Shown piece by piece: positions 17,798 to 25,779 of a stretch of DNA of 64,000 bases. Source of the stretch: Polynucleobacter sp. SHI8 (lineage in GTDB: Bacteria; Pseudomonadota; Gammaproteobacteria; Burkholderiales; Burkholderiaceae); the NCBI RefSeq assembly GCF_027944005.1, contig NZ_AP027204.1, forward strand, positions 372,001-436,000, written 5' to 3'. How positions within the stretch are numbered: position 1 is the first letter of the stretch; the number at the start of each line of letters is the position of its first letter. Below the pieces are notes generated by a model that worked only from the letters and a program-made list of their open reading frames with translations, was not told the DNA's origin and made no database searches. Both the position numbers and the translations under genes were made by a program.

Positions 17798-18484
17798 ATG
17801 AAACATTTAATTATCGCTACAGTTGGCGCAGCATTATTAGCAAGCCCTATTTTCGCATCAGCTCAAGCAAAAAACTTTGAGGGATTTAAAGCTGAATTAG
17901 GAGCTGGTTACGCTCAGGTTAAAACAACAGCTTCTGGTGGAACTATTACGGGCGCATCTGCATATACGACTTCATATACTACTTCAGCTGATAATTTAAA
18001 TACTCCGTTATTCTTTTTAGGACTTGGCTATGATTATGCAATCAATGATAGTTGGTTAATCGGTGTAGGTGGAACGTATGCTCCATTTAATAGTAAGACA
18101 GGTGATCAATCCCTGACTGTTAATCCTTTAGGAAAGACTACTCAGGGTAGATATTGGTTTAACAATGCCTATTCATTATTTGTTAAACCATCGTATGTCA
18201 TTGATAAGGATAGTACGGTTTACGGAAAAGTTGGTTATACAGGCTTGTCAACCAATGTAGACTCAGCGTCAGTCAATTTAACAGGAATGATGTTCGCCGC
18301 TGGTTATACGCGCAATTTTGATAAAAACCTCTATGGATTTGCAGAAGTTGCCTATGCGAAATATGGTGACGGTGATTTACCAACAAACTTTTTTGCCTCA
18401 ACAATAACTTCTACAGCTGTTAACAACGGTACTGTTTCAGCCAGCGCAATGGAAATCAAATTTGGTATCGGTTATAAATTCTAA
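17798..18484 (+). CDS. Outer-membrane beta-barrel protein
   Basis: ATG 17798 is preferred over ATG 17792: AAAGGA ends 7 bp before the former but touches the latter, and MKHLIIATVGAALLASPIFASAQA is then a full signal peptide. The 228-residue product has alternating aromatic/polar strands (FKAELGAGYAQVKT, FFLGLGYDYAINDSWLIGVGG) and ends in IKFGIGYKF. The terminal Phe is the usual outer-membrane assembly signal. It looks like a small 8-stranded barrel. A TATAAT at 17761 may be its -10. It stands alone with its own terminator. Confidence 0.85.
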   Translation: MKHLIIATVGAALLASPIFASAQAKNFEGFKAELGAGYAQVKTTASGGTITGASAYTTSYTTSADNLNTPLFFLGLGYDYAINDSWLIGVGGTYAPFNSKTGDQSLTVNPLGKTTQGRYWFNNAYSLFVKPSYVIDKDSTVYGKVGYTGLSTNVDSASVNLTGMMFAAGYTRNFDKNLYGFAEVAYAKYGDGDLPTNFFASTITSTAVNNGTVSASAMEIKFGIGYKF

Positions 18485-18503
18485 GAAGACAGTATCAATG
18501 CTT

Positions 18504-18532
18504 AAATCCTCACTTCGGTGGGGATTTTTTTG
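18504..18532 (+). terminator. Rho-independent terminator after the outer-membrane protein gene
   Basis: A nine-pair hairpin AATCCTCAC / GTGGGGATT closes on a TTCG tetraloop and runs into seven T residues. It starts 20 bp after the stop at 18484 and separates the barrel gene from the Bug gene at 18709. Confidence 0.9.
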
Positions 18533-18708
18533 GTTTGATCTCTGATTAGTCTTCAATTGATTCTCAATAATATATGTTGCTTACGAGTGCATTTTCATTC
18601 AGATGTGTTCAAAAAAGTGCATACAAATTTTCCTTAGGCCAATCAAATCAGTTAATCTTGTAATGTGCTGTCGAGTACATCATCACTTTCAACCATTTGA
18701 GGAAATCA

Positions 18709-19707
18709 ATGAAAACATCCGTAGCAGTTTATAAAAAGTTTATATGTTCGGTATTTATATTTTTAGGTGTTTTTGCAGGTACTTTAACTCAAGCTCAAGA
18801 TGTCAGTTCATACCCTAATAAGCCGATTCGCTTAATTGTAGGATTTTCTGCTGGCGGAATATCTGATGTATTAGGAAGAGCGCTAGCAGCCAAATTATCG
18901 AATGTTATTGGCCATGGCGTCATTGTAGAAAACAAACCTGGTGCTGGGACTACGATTGCCGCAGATTTTGTTTCCAAATCTGCACCCGATGGCTATACCT
19001 TGTTTTTACAGGATATGACTACGCATGCCATTAATGTTGGGCTATACAAAAACTTACCGTATGACTTAATTAAAGATTTTTCACCAATTACCCTAGTTGC
19101 TTCAACACCCCTGATGTTGGTAGTAAACCCAAGCTTAAAAGTGAGTTCCCTTAAAGAATTTATTCCGTATGCTAAGTCAAAAGGTGATGCTTTAGCCTAT
19201 GCATCCTCAGGTAATGGAACTATCCCTCATTTAGCCGCTGAGACATTTAACAAGACCTTAGGGATCACTCCAGTTCATGTGCCATTTAAAGGAAGTTCAC
19301 CAGCAACACAAGCCGTTTTAGCGGGCGATGTTGGCTTTACATTCTCGACAATGCCCCCAGCACTCAGTTTAGTTCAAGGTAAAAAATTAATTGCACTCGG
19401 CGTTACTACCAAAAAAAGAGTAGGCGCCGCGCCTGACGTGCCAACGATTGGTGAGGCTGGCATACCTGGTTATGAATTCGTTTTATATAGTGGGATATTG
19501 GGCCCCAAAGGTATGTCACCTGATTTGGTGAAAAAAATCAATCAAATTTTCGCTGAAGTGGTCAATAGTCTAGATATGCGCCAAGTGTACGCATCGATTG
19601 GAGCAGATCCGATTATCAATACACCTGTTGAGTTTACGGCCCAAATGAATCAAGATGTGACTAAAATGGTGCAGGCTGTCAAAGTGGCAGGCGCACACAT
19701 TGATTAA
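18709..19707 (+). CDS. Bug family TTT solute-binding protein
   Basis: ATG 18709 follows GAGGAA at correct spacing; the TTG at 18697 lies upstream of that ribosome site and is rejected. The 332-residue protein has a signal peptide ending TLTQAQ. Its loops are VGFSAGGISDVLGR, ENKPGAGTTIAADF, APDGYT, YDLIKDFSPI and HVPFKGSSPATQAVLAGDV. The frame overlaps the most upstream possible start of the next gene, and the spacing to the chosen start is 16 bp, so it is probably co-transcribed with the deacetylase-fold gene. A second Bug-deacetylase pairing occurs at 48828-50676. Confidence 0.95.
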   Translation: MKTSVAVYKKFICSVFIFLGVFAGTLTQAQDVSSYPNKPIRLIVGFSAGGISDVLGRALAAKLSNVIGHGVIVENKPGAGTTIAADFVSKSAPDGYTLFLQDMTTHAINVGLYKNLPYDLIKDFSPITLVASTPLMLVVNPSLKVSSLKEFIPYAKSKGDALAYASSGNGTIPHLAAETFNKTLGITPVHVPFKGSSPATQAVLAGDVGFTFSTMPPALSLVQGKKLIALGVTTKKRVGAAPDVPTIGEAGIPGYEFVLYSGILGPKGMSPDLVKKINQIFAEVVNSLDMRQVYASIGADPIINTPVEFTAQMNQDVTKMVQAVKVAGAHID

Positions 19708-19723
19708 TAGACTGAGAATATCA

Positions 19724-20629
19724 ATGACTAATTTATTACCCAAACATCAACGTTATGATTACATTCCTCTTCCAGAGCGAAAAGACTATAGCTGGCCGGA
19801 GGGCAAACGTTTAGCTTTTGTGATGACAACCAATGTTGAATGCTTTGCTTTTGGTGCGGGTATGGGTCACGATCCAGCAAAAACTGGTGAGCCACAAACC
19901 CACAGAAATTATTCCTGGAGAGACTACGGTAACAGAATCGGTATTTGGCGTTTCTTTGAACTCTTTGATGAATTGGGTATACCTGCTGGGCATAACGTCA
20001 ATAGCTTGCTTTATGAATATGCTCCTCAAGTGATGGACGCTATTAGAAAGCGTGGTGATGAGTTTGTTGCACACGGCAGGACTAATGCAGAAAACCTGCG
20101 AGGTATGTGGGAAGCCGATGAAAAAAGATTGATTCAAGAAGTGGTGGATACCTTTGTGAAACACGAAGGAGCAGCTCCAATGGGTTGGATGGGGGCAGGC
20201 GCTTATGAGACATCCCACACCCCAGATTTACTCAAAGAAGCAGGTTTTAAGTATTTAATGGATTGGCCGATGGATGATCAGCCGATTTGGATGAAGACCA
20301 GAAGTGGCCCAATCTTATCTATACCTTACCCAGTCGAATTAAATGACTCACAAGTCATCATTCATCGTAAGCAAGATGGCAAAGACTTTTGCGACATGAT
20401 TGTTGACCAGTTTGATGAAATGATTGAGCAGTCAGAGCGCCATCCATTAGTTATGAATGTATCGATACACCCTTATGTTTTTGGCCAACCCTTCAGATTA
20501 CGTAATCTAAGATTAGCATTAAAACATTGCTTAGAGCACCCGCATGCTGATCGTGTTTGGAAGGCAAGACCCATGGATGTAGCAAATTACTGCTTAACAC
20601 TCCCTCCGGGAATTATTCCTGGCGGTTAA
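19724..20629 (+). CDS. Polysaccharide deacetylase (NodB/PuuE-like) family protein
   Basis: ATG 19724 gives 301 residues; an in-frame TTG at 19700 inside the Bug gene is less likely. The fold resembles cofactor-independent allantoinase PuuE (YSWPEGKRLAFV, then YGNRIGIWRFFELFDELGIPAGHN). The canonical NodB Asp pair is absent (MTTNVECFAFG), and the HSxxH motif reads HGRTNAEN. The signal-less protein should be cytoplasmic and act on a small amide or ureide rather than on wall polymers. It pairs with the Bug gene upstream. The substrate is not known. Confidence 0.82.
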   Translation: MTNLLPKHQRYDYIPLPERKDYSWPEGKRLAFVMTTNVECFAFGAGMGHDPAKTGEPQTHRNYSWRDYGNRIGIWRFFELFDELGIPAGHNVNSLLYEYAPQVMDAIRKRGDEFVAHGRTNAENLRGMWEADEKRLIQEVVDTFVKHEGAAPMGWMGAGAYETSHTPDLLKEAGFKYLMDWPMDDQPIWMKTRSGPILSIPYPVELNDSQVIIHRKQDGKDFCDMIVDQFDEMIEQSERHPLVMNVSIHPYVFGQPFRLRNLRLALKHCLEHPHADRVWKARPMDVANYCLTLPPGIIPGG

Positions 20630-20674
20630 ATAGTATTGAAGTAGTTATTCACAAAATAAGTAAGTATTGGACTT

Positions 20675-20707
20675 AAGCCCCAAAGCATTAAAAACTTTGG
20701 GGCTTTT
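20675..20707 (+). terminator. Rho-independent terminator after the deacetylase-fold gene
   Basis: An 11-pair hairpin AAGCCCCAAAG / CTTTGGGGCTT with a nine-base loop is followed by a short T run. It isolates the upstream Bug-deacetylase unit from the Fur-box promoter of the cytochrome b561 gene. Confidence 0.88.
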
Positions 20708-20745
20708 CATTAAAAAGTCAAAATCCATGAACATAGTAAGGTTAC

Positions 20746-20774
20746 TTGAAATGATAATCATTATCATTTAAACT
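20746..20774 (+). promoter_or_regulatory. Sigma-70-type promoter of the cytochrome b561 gene
   Basis: TTGAAA at 20746-20751 is followed by exactly 17 bp and TAAACT at 20769-20774. The start codon lies 29 bp after the -10, with AAAAAGGA at 20787-20794. The spacer is almost wholly a Fur-box palindrome. Confidence 0.6.
20749..20769. promoter_or_regulatory. Fur box (ferric uptake regulator operator)
   Basis: A 21-bp perfect palindrome around one central base (AAATGATAAT-C-ATTATCATTT). It matches 16 consecutive bases of the 19-bp Fur consensus. It overlaps the -35 end, fills the spacer and touches the -10, so iron-loaded Fur would be expected to repress the downstream gene. Confidence 0.85.
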
Positions 20775-20803
20775 AACAAAAATACTAAAAAGGATAAAAT
20801 CAA

Positions 20804-21463
20804 ATGGAAAAAATACGACTTTGGGATTTGCCAACGCGACTGTTTCATTGGTTATTTGCTGTCGCTGTACTAGGGGCTATAGTTACTGATTTATTAGAAA
20901 ATATTACATTGCATAGTTACTTTGGATATTCAGCATTAGTCTTGGTTATCTTTAGAATCATTTGGGGATTTGTAGGGCCACATCATGCACGATTTTCATC
21001 ATTCGTGCCTTCAGTATCTAGTCTCAAAGCATTTTTAAAAGATCAAACGGTAAGTCCTTTAGGCCATAATCCACTGGGAGCTTTATCTGTTATAGCCATG
21101 CTACTCATTGTATTAGTGCAGGCCAGTTCCGGATTATTCACTGATGATGAGATTAGCTTTCAAGGGCCATTATCTAAGTTTTTATCGGAGGACATGGTTA
21201 AATTCATGAACCAGATTCATGAGACCAATCATGTATTGGTGTATGGCATTGTTGCATTGCATTTCATTGCTATTTTTTATTATCAGAGAATCAAGAAGAA
21301 TAATCTGATTGGACCGATGGTTTATGGGGATAAAGAAATTGATCCAAAAAATCAGCCAGTAGATCAAACCTTAGCATCTAAAGATGATGTCAAGATTCGA
21401 GTACTGGCAGGGGTATTGCTAATAGTACTAATCGTAATATTTAGATATTTTGTACTTACCTAA
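20804..21463 (+). CDS. Cytochrome b561-type membrane protein (cytochrome b/b6 domain)
   Basis: A 219-residue di-heme b-type cytochrome with a Ni/Fe-hydrogenase/b561-like domain. It starts at the typical WDLPTRLFHWLFA (His in TM1), has FGYSALVLVIFRIIWGFVG in TM2 and HETNHVLVYGIVALHFIAIFYY in TM4. A final C-terminal helix follows a polar linker. Such proteins move electrons between a quinone pool and c-type cytochromes. It sits behind a Fur-box promoter and abuts a convergent cytochrome c' gene. The iron link is read from the operator; the electron partner is inferred. Confidence 0.9.
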   Translation: MEKIRLWDLPTRLFHWLFAVAVLGAIVTDLLENITLHSYFGYSALVLVIFRIIWGFVGPHHARFSSFVPSVSSLKAFLKDQTVSPLGHNPLGALSVIAMLLIVLVQASSGLFTDDEISFQGPLSKFLSEDMVKFMNQIHETNHVLVYGIVALHFIAIFYYQRIKKNNLIGPMVYGDKEIDPKNQPVDQTLASKDDVKIRVLAGVLLIVLIVIFRYFVLT

Positions 21464-21904
21464 TTATTTCTTTTTGAAGTCGTCATGACAGTTTTTGCAA
21501 GCGGCACCAACATTCGCTGTCGCTTTTTTAACAGCGTCTAAATCACCTGCGCTAGATAAACTTGCAGTTGCAGCGATCAGTTTTTCTTGAGCAGATTTAA
21601 ACTTCGCTTCATCAGACCAAACAGAAGGTAAAGCATCGCCGCCTTCTGTTCCTGGACCAAATGCTTGCCAAGGAAGACTTGCCATGGCATTAACGATGGC
21701 TGCATTTTTAGCAACTTCTTCTTTATTAAAAGGAACTTCGCCTTTTGCAACAGCACCAATTCTGGCAAAGTGAGTGCTCATGACAGTGAACGTGGCTTTA
21801 CGATATTTAATCGCAGCATCAGGTCTTGCAAACTGCGCGAGTGCTGTACCAGCAATAACCGTTGTAAAAATAGCAACTAATGCAATTTTGAAAGATTTAT
21901 TCAT
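21464..21904 (-). CDS. Cytochrome c'/c-556 family protein
   Basis: A 146-residue secreted protein with signal peptide MNKSFKIALVAIFTTVIAGTALA. It has a four-helix-bundle pattern and a single C-terminal heme site CKNCH (Cys136, Cys139, His140), which is the cytochrome c' layout. Its stop codon is directly adjacent to that of the convergent cytochrome b561 gene, with no spacer and therefore no room for a separate terminator. Cytochromes c' handle electrons or bind NO. Pairing with a b561 is common in proteobacteria. Confidence 0.93.
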   Translation of the reverse strand: MNKSFKIALVAIFTTVIAGTALAQFARPDAAIKYRKATFTVMSTHFARIGAVAKGEVPFNKEEVAKNAAIVNAMASLPWQAFGPGTEGGDALPSVWSDEAKFKSAQEKLIAATASLSSAGDLDAVKKATANVGAACKNCHDDFKKK

Positions 21905-21971
21905 AACATCTCCAAGTAGAGTTAATTAATCAAGTTTGATTTAAAGATACTAACAGTTTCAGATGAATACA

Positions 21972-22706
21972 TCATGCTCCTGATTTGGCGGAAAGTCTCT
22001 CTTCAGCTAATCTCTTTTGCCATTTACGCTTCCATAAATCCCAAGAGCGGTAGTACTCTTGCCAAGAAACGTTAGCAGCAACCTCAGAGTCATCCATATA
22101 AACAACTTCCATTGGATTACCAGACATCATCATAGCTTGATATTGCATTTTGGCATTTTGATCTAAATAAATCGTTCTGCCAACCGCCACTTGAATTTTG
22201 TGACCAACAACAACCGAGCCATGACCGCGCATGAGTGCTGCAGGATGTGGGCCCAACTTATCGGCTAAAGACTTCCCCAAAAAGCTATTCCTGACTAGCA
22301 TATCTGTACCCATTTGCGCTTCACGGATATCCCAGTTTGGAACACCAAGACCGATAAAAGCTGACATATGAAAGATGGGGCGTAACTCACACGTTGTACA
22401 ACTAAACGGAACAACAGAGTGTGAGTGGTTATGCACAATCGACATCACATCAGGCCTAGCTTTATAGATCTCGCTATGGATAAAACGCTCGTTATAGCTC
22501 TTCGGACTATTGGGATTCACGGGAACACTATCCATATCCATTTCTAAAATATCATTTTCTGTGATGAATTCAGGGGCGAGATCTCTAGAAATAAAGTAGG
22601 TATTTGGGTTATCTGGGTTTCTGGCGCTCACATGACCATAGGCATCAATCACACCATGCTCTACACATACACGTGAAGCTATAACTAAATCTTCAATAAT
22701 GCTCAT
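21972..22706 (-). CDS. Class II aldolase/adducin family protein
   Basis: Two adjacent ATG codons are possible; AAAGGA is better spaced for the inner one at 22706, giving 244 residues. Zinc ligands are visible in VHNHSHSVVP (about residue 94-98) and RGHGSVVVG. It is similar in layout to the aldolase at 14009 (HSEIYKARPDVMSIVHNH versus HSEIYRQRPDVMSVVHSH), so the two are paralogues. It follows the Bug gene by about 10 bp on the - strand, mirroring the aldolase-Bug pair at 14009-15701 with the gene order reversed. Confidence 0.9.
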   Translation of the reverse strand: MSIIEDLVIASRVCVEHGVIDAYGHVSARNPDNPNTYFISRDLAPEFITENDILEMDMDSVPVNPNSPKSYNERFIHSEIYKARPDVMSIVHNHSHSVVPFSCTTCELRPIFHMSAFIGLGVPNWDIREAQMGTDMLVRNSFLGKSLADKLGPHPAALMRGHGSVVVGHKIQVAVGRTIYLDQNAKMQYQAMMMSGNPMEVVYMDDSEVAANVSWQEYYRSWDLWKRKWQKRLAEERLSAKSGA

Positions 22707-22716
22707 CATCTATCCT

Positions 22717-23709
22717 TTATTCAGCTTGAATATTGCCTTTTTTAACTACAGTTTTCCACTTCGGGATTTCATTTTGTAAAAGAGTTTTCATTTTGTTGGA
22801 ATCCCCACCGACAGCAACGAGACCTTGTTTATCCATCAACTCCTGAATTTCTGTTGTTTGTAATACGAGGTTCATATCTGCATTTATTTTGGAAACGATT
22901 GCTGGAGATAGTTTTGCTGGAGCAAGAACACCATACCAAGTATCTACTACTTCATTAATGCCTTGTTGCTTGAGTGTTGGTATTGTAGGAAATGATTTCG
23001 AACGATCCTCACTCAAAACCGCAAGCATACGTAATTGACCGCTTTGTAAATACGTACTTGCAGCCTGTAAAGAAACGATACCTGCTTGCACATGACCACC
23101 AAGGATGTCAGTAATGGCACCGGAGATACCTTTATATGGAACATGAAGGATTTCCATACCCGTTCTTTGCTTTAGCAGCTCCATCGCCAAATGTTGCGTT
23201 GTGCCAGTACCAGGAGAAGCATAGCTATAGGCGTTTGGATGAGATTTAACATAAGCCTCAAATTCAGAATATTTTTGAAAAGGTAAATTGGAATTGATGA
23301 CTAGCCCCATTGCGCTATTACATAAAAGAATAATCGGAGTAAAAGCATTCAGCGGATCATAAGGAATTTTTGTTTTGATTGCTGGTACAGATGCATGTGA
23401 AGTTGCGGTAAATAAAAATGTATATCCATCACCAGCAGCTTTAGACGCAAAGTCTGTACCAATTACACCCGCTGCTCCAGGTCGATTATCGACAATGACG
23501 GGTACTCCCCATTTGACAGAGAGTTTATTGCCCATATTCCGCGCTAATAAATCAGCAGTACTTCCCGTTGTGTAGGGAACAATCAAAGTAACCGGCTTAT
23601 TTGGATAGTTATTTTGCGCAAAAGAGAGTCCAGAAAATAAAACTAAACTAATCAATAAAAGGAAATAATGGTAGAACGGTTTGCAACTACTTTGCTTGAA
23701 GTGCGTCAT
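22717..23709 (-). CDS. Bug family TTT solute-binding protein
   Basis: A 330-residue protein with a longer n-region before its signal helix (MTHFKQSSCKPFYHYFLLLI...GLSFAQ). Loops: VPYTTGSTADLLAR, DNRPGAAGVIG, AGDGYT, YDPLNAFTPI, HVPYKGISGAITDILGGHV. The first loop lacks the usual GG. It is the promoter-proximal gene of a two-gene - strand unit with a class II aldolase and is divergent from the fumarylpyruvate-hydrolase-like gene across 134 AT-rich bp, in which I see no clear operator. Confidence 0.95.
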   Translation of the reverse strand: MTHFKQSSCKPFYHYFLLLISLVLFSGLSFAQNNYPNKPVTLIVPYTTGSTADLLARNMGNKLSVKWGVPVIVDNRPGAAGVIGTDFASKAAGDGYTFLFTATSHASVPAIKTKIPYDPLNAFTPIILLCNSAMGLVINSNLPFQKYSEFEAYVKSHPNAYSYASPGTGTTQHLAMELLKQRTGMEILHVPYKGISGAITDILGGHVQAGIVSLQAASTYLQSGQLRMLAVLSEDRSKSFPTIPTLKQQGINEVVDTWYGVLAPAKLSPAIVSKINADMNLVLQTTEIQELMDKQGLVAVGGDSNKMKTLLQNEIPKWKTVVKKGNIQAE

Positions 23710-23843
23710 GAATATTGTCTCTTGGAGTTTGATTTCAACTAAATTAGTTCTTTATTTATATAATCAAGTATAAATTGAAAAATAAATTACAGTAATTCAA
23801 AAATCATATTCATCAAAAGCAAGTAAAAAAATAAGGTAAAAAA

Positions 23844-24710
23844 ATGAGGCTAGTGCGATTTAACGAAGGTCAGATTGGTATCGTGGTTGGTGATGATGTC
23901 ATTGATGTCAATGATTTGGTATCCCATGATTTAGCAGCATGGCCACTTGTTGCGATGAATCGCTTGATTGCTAATTTTTCTAGTTATGCCCCGTTATTAG
24001 AAAAAGCTTTGGATCGTCCACGGATTCCGTTAAGTCATGTCAAATTACTAACACCAATACCTGCTAGTTCAAAAGTGATTGCTTATCCTATTAACTACCA
24101 TGACCATGCGGCAGAGATGGGGCGTGAGGTCAAAGCTAATAATTTAGGCTTCTTTTTAAAACCGCCATCATCACTGAGTGGTGCGGGTGATGCGATCGTA
24201 TTGCCGGATTTACCAGATCGCAGAATCGACCATGAGTGTGAGCTCGCCATTATTATTGGCAAACGTGGCAGAGATATTCCAAGAGAAAATTGGCAAGAGT
24301 ATGTCTTTGGCTACTCATGTCTTATGGATATTGTGGTGCGTGGGAAAGAGGAGCGCGTCGCAAGAAAAGCCTACGACACATTTTGTCCTGTTGGACCATG
24401 GATTATGACTGCCGATGAATTAGGTGATCCAACACAGTTGCGAGGTCGTTTGTGGGTGAATGACGAATTGCGTCAGGACGCAAACACCAGAGATTTGATT
24501 GTTGATATCCCTGGCATGATTGAGATTGCCTCGCATATTATGACGCTAGAGCCTGGAGATATTATTGCCGCTGGAACACCTGCTGGAGTAGGGCCAATTA
24601 AAGGTGGCGATCAAGTCAAAATAGAATTCGAGCGGATTGGATCAATGAACGTTTCAGTCTCACAAAGTCAGGGTGGTAAAGCCTCCATCTTTGCACCACC
24701 TGTTGTTTAA
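23844..24710 (+). CDS. Fumarylacetoacetate hydrolase (FAH) family protein, probable fumarylpyruvate hydrolase
   Basis: A 288-residue FAH-fold enzyme: FFLKPPSSLSGAGDAIVLP, then the metal-ligand stretch DHECELAIIIGKRGRDI, and AGTPAGVGPIKGGD near the C-terminus. The family cleaves acyl-pyruvates or isomerises ring-fission products. The next gene is a gentisate-dioxygenase-like cupin separated by under 20 bp, which makes fumarylpyruvate the most likely substrate (products fumarate and pyruvate). No maleylpyruvate isomerase gene is adjacent, so the pathway would need one elsewhere or bypass it. Confidence 0.88.
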   Translation: MRLVRFNEGQIGIVVGDDVIDVNDLVSHDLAAWPLVAMNRLIANFSSYAPLLEKALDRPRIPLSHVKLLTPIPASSKVIAYPINYHDHAAEMGREVKANNLGFFLKPPSSLSGAGDAIVLPDLPDRRIDHECELAIIIGKRGRDIPRENWQEYVFGYSCLMDIVVRGKEERVARKAYDTFCPVGPWIMTADELGDPTQLRGRLWVNDELRQDANTRDLIVDIPGMIEIASHIMTLEPGDIIAAGTPAGVGPIKGGDQVKIEFERIGSMNVSVSQSQGGKASIFAPPVV

Positions 24711-24728
24711 GTATTGGATCACTTGCCC

Positions 24729-25703
24729 ATGAATCCAGATCAGTTAGCCAAGCTTCAAGTGTTTAAGGAACAGGTTCATCTAGTGAATCTCTTGCCCCTT
24801 TGGGAAAGAAAAGTCAAACTAGTTCCAGGATCTGATTGTGTGCCGGCCCATTGGCCCTATCAAATCGTTAAACCTCTGTTAGAAGAAGCTACGCATCTGA
24901 TAGAAAAAAAAGATGCTGATCGTCGAGTATTGGTGATGGAAAATCCAGCACTTCGAAGTAGTTCTTTTATCGCACAATCTTTATTTGCTGGACAACAAAT
25001 TATTCTGCCTGGGGAGATTGCACCTTCGCACCGTCATACGCCGAATGCCTTTCGATTTATCGTCGAGGGAGAGGGCGCCTATACCAGTATTGATGGTGTA
25101 AAGATGATGATGCGTCCTGGAGATTTTATTGTTACACCCAATTGGACATGGCATGATCATGGTAATTTAGGCAATGAAGCTGTCGTTTGGATGGATGGTT
25201 TGGATACCCCATTTACAAGTTTATTTGGTGCGCATTTTCGAGAAAATTATCCACAAGATACCTACCCAGTTTCACATATCAGTCTTGAGCCAGATGAAGC
25301 CTCCAAAAGCTTTTTATTCCCATTCAAAGAGATGGCGAAGAATTTACAAGATTTGGTGGGTGCGACACCCGACCCAACCCATGCATATAAATTAAGGTAT
25401 ACCGATCCTGTTACACAAAAAGATCCGTTACCAACCGTGTCTGCTTTTATGCAACTGATTCCTGCGGGATTTGTTGGTAAAGCTTACAGAACGACAGAAA
25501 GCACCGTCTTGAATGTTTTTCAAGGAGAATGCGTATTAGAGCTTGGCGGGCAACGACACCAATTGAGAACACACGATGTGTTTGTAGTGCCCTCTTGGGA
25601 AACCTATCGCATCGAGTCTTCAGAAAACACCTATGTATTTAGTTTTACTGATCGCGCAGCACAACAAGCTCTTGGATTTTGGCGAGAAGAATTTCTTGGC
25701 TAA
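24729..25703 (+). CDS. Cupin-domain dioxygenase, gentisate 1,2-dioxygenase-like
   Basis: ATG 24729 (324 residues) is preferred, with GGA ten bases upstream; TTG 24714 would add five residues without a ribosome site. It is a bicupin: the N-terminal cupin holds SHRHTPNAFRFIVEGEG (HxH near residues 101-103) and WTWHDHGN (near 142-144), the iron-binding pattern of gentisate dioxygenase. The C-terminal cupin is degenerate. It would open the gentisate ring between C1 and C2, handing maleylpyruvate on toward the FAH-family gene upstream. Close relatives act on salicylate or 1-hydroxy-2-naphthoate, so substrate is provisional. Confidence 0.86.
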   Translation: MNPDQLAKLQVFKEQVHLVNLLPLWERKVKLVPGSDCVPAHWPYQIVKPLLEEATHLIEKKDADRRVLVMENPALRSSSFIAQSLFAGQQIILPGEIAPSHRHTPNAFRFIVEGEGAYTSIDGVKMMMRPGDFIVTPNWTWHDHGNLGNEAVVWMDGLDTPFTSLFGAHFRENYPQDTYPVSHISLEPDEASKSFLFPFKEMAKNLQDLVGATPDPTHAYKLRYTDPVTQKDPLPTVSAFMQLIPAGFVGKAYRTTESTVLNVFQGECVLELGGQRHQLRTHDVFVVPSWETYRIESSENTYVFSFTDRAAQQALGFWREEFLG

Positions 25704-25779
25704 AAGGATTTAACTACTCATTGAAACATCCCCGTTTTTAGATTACCCTAATAGAAATATAAAAAATTAGGGGGACAAG

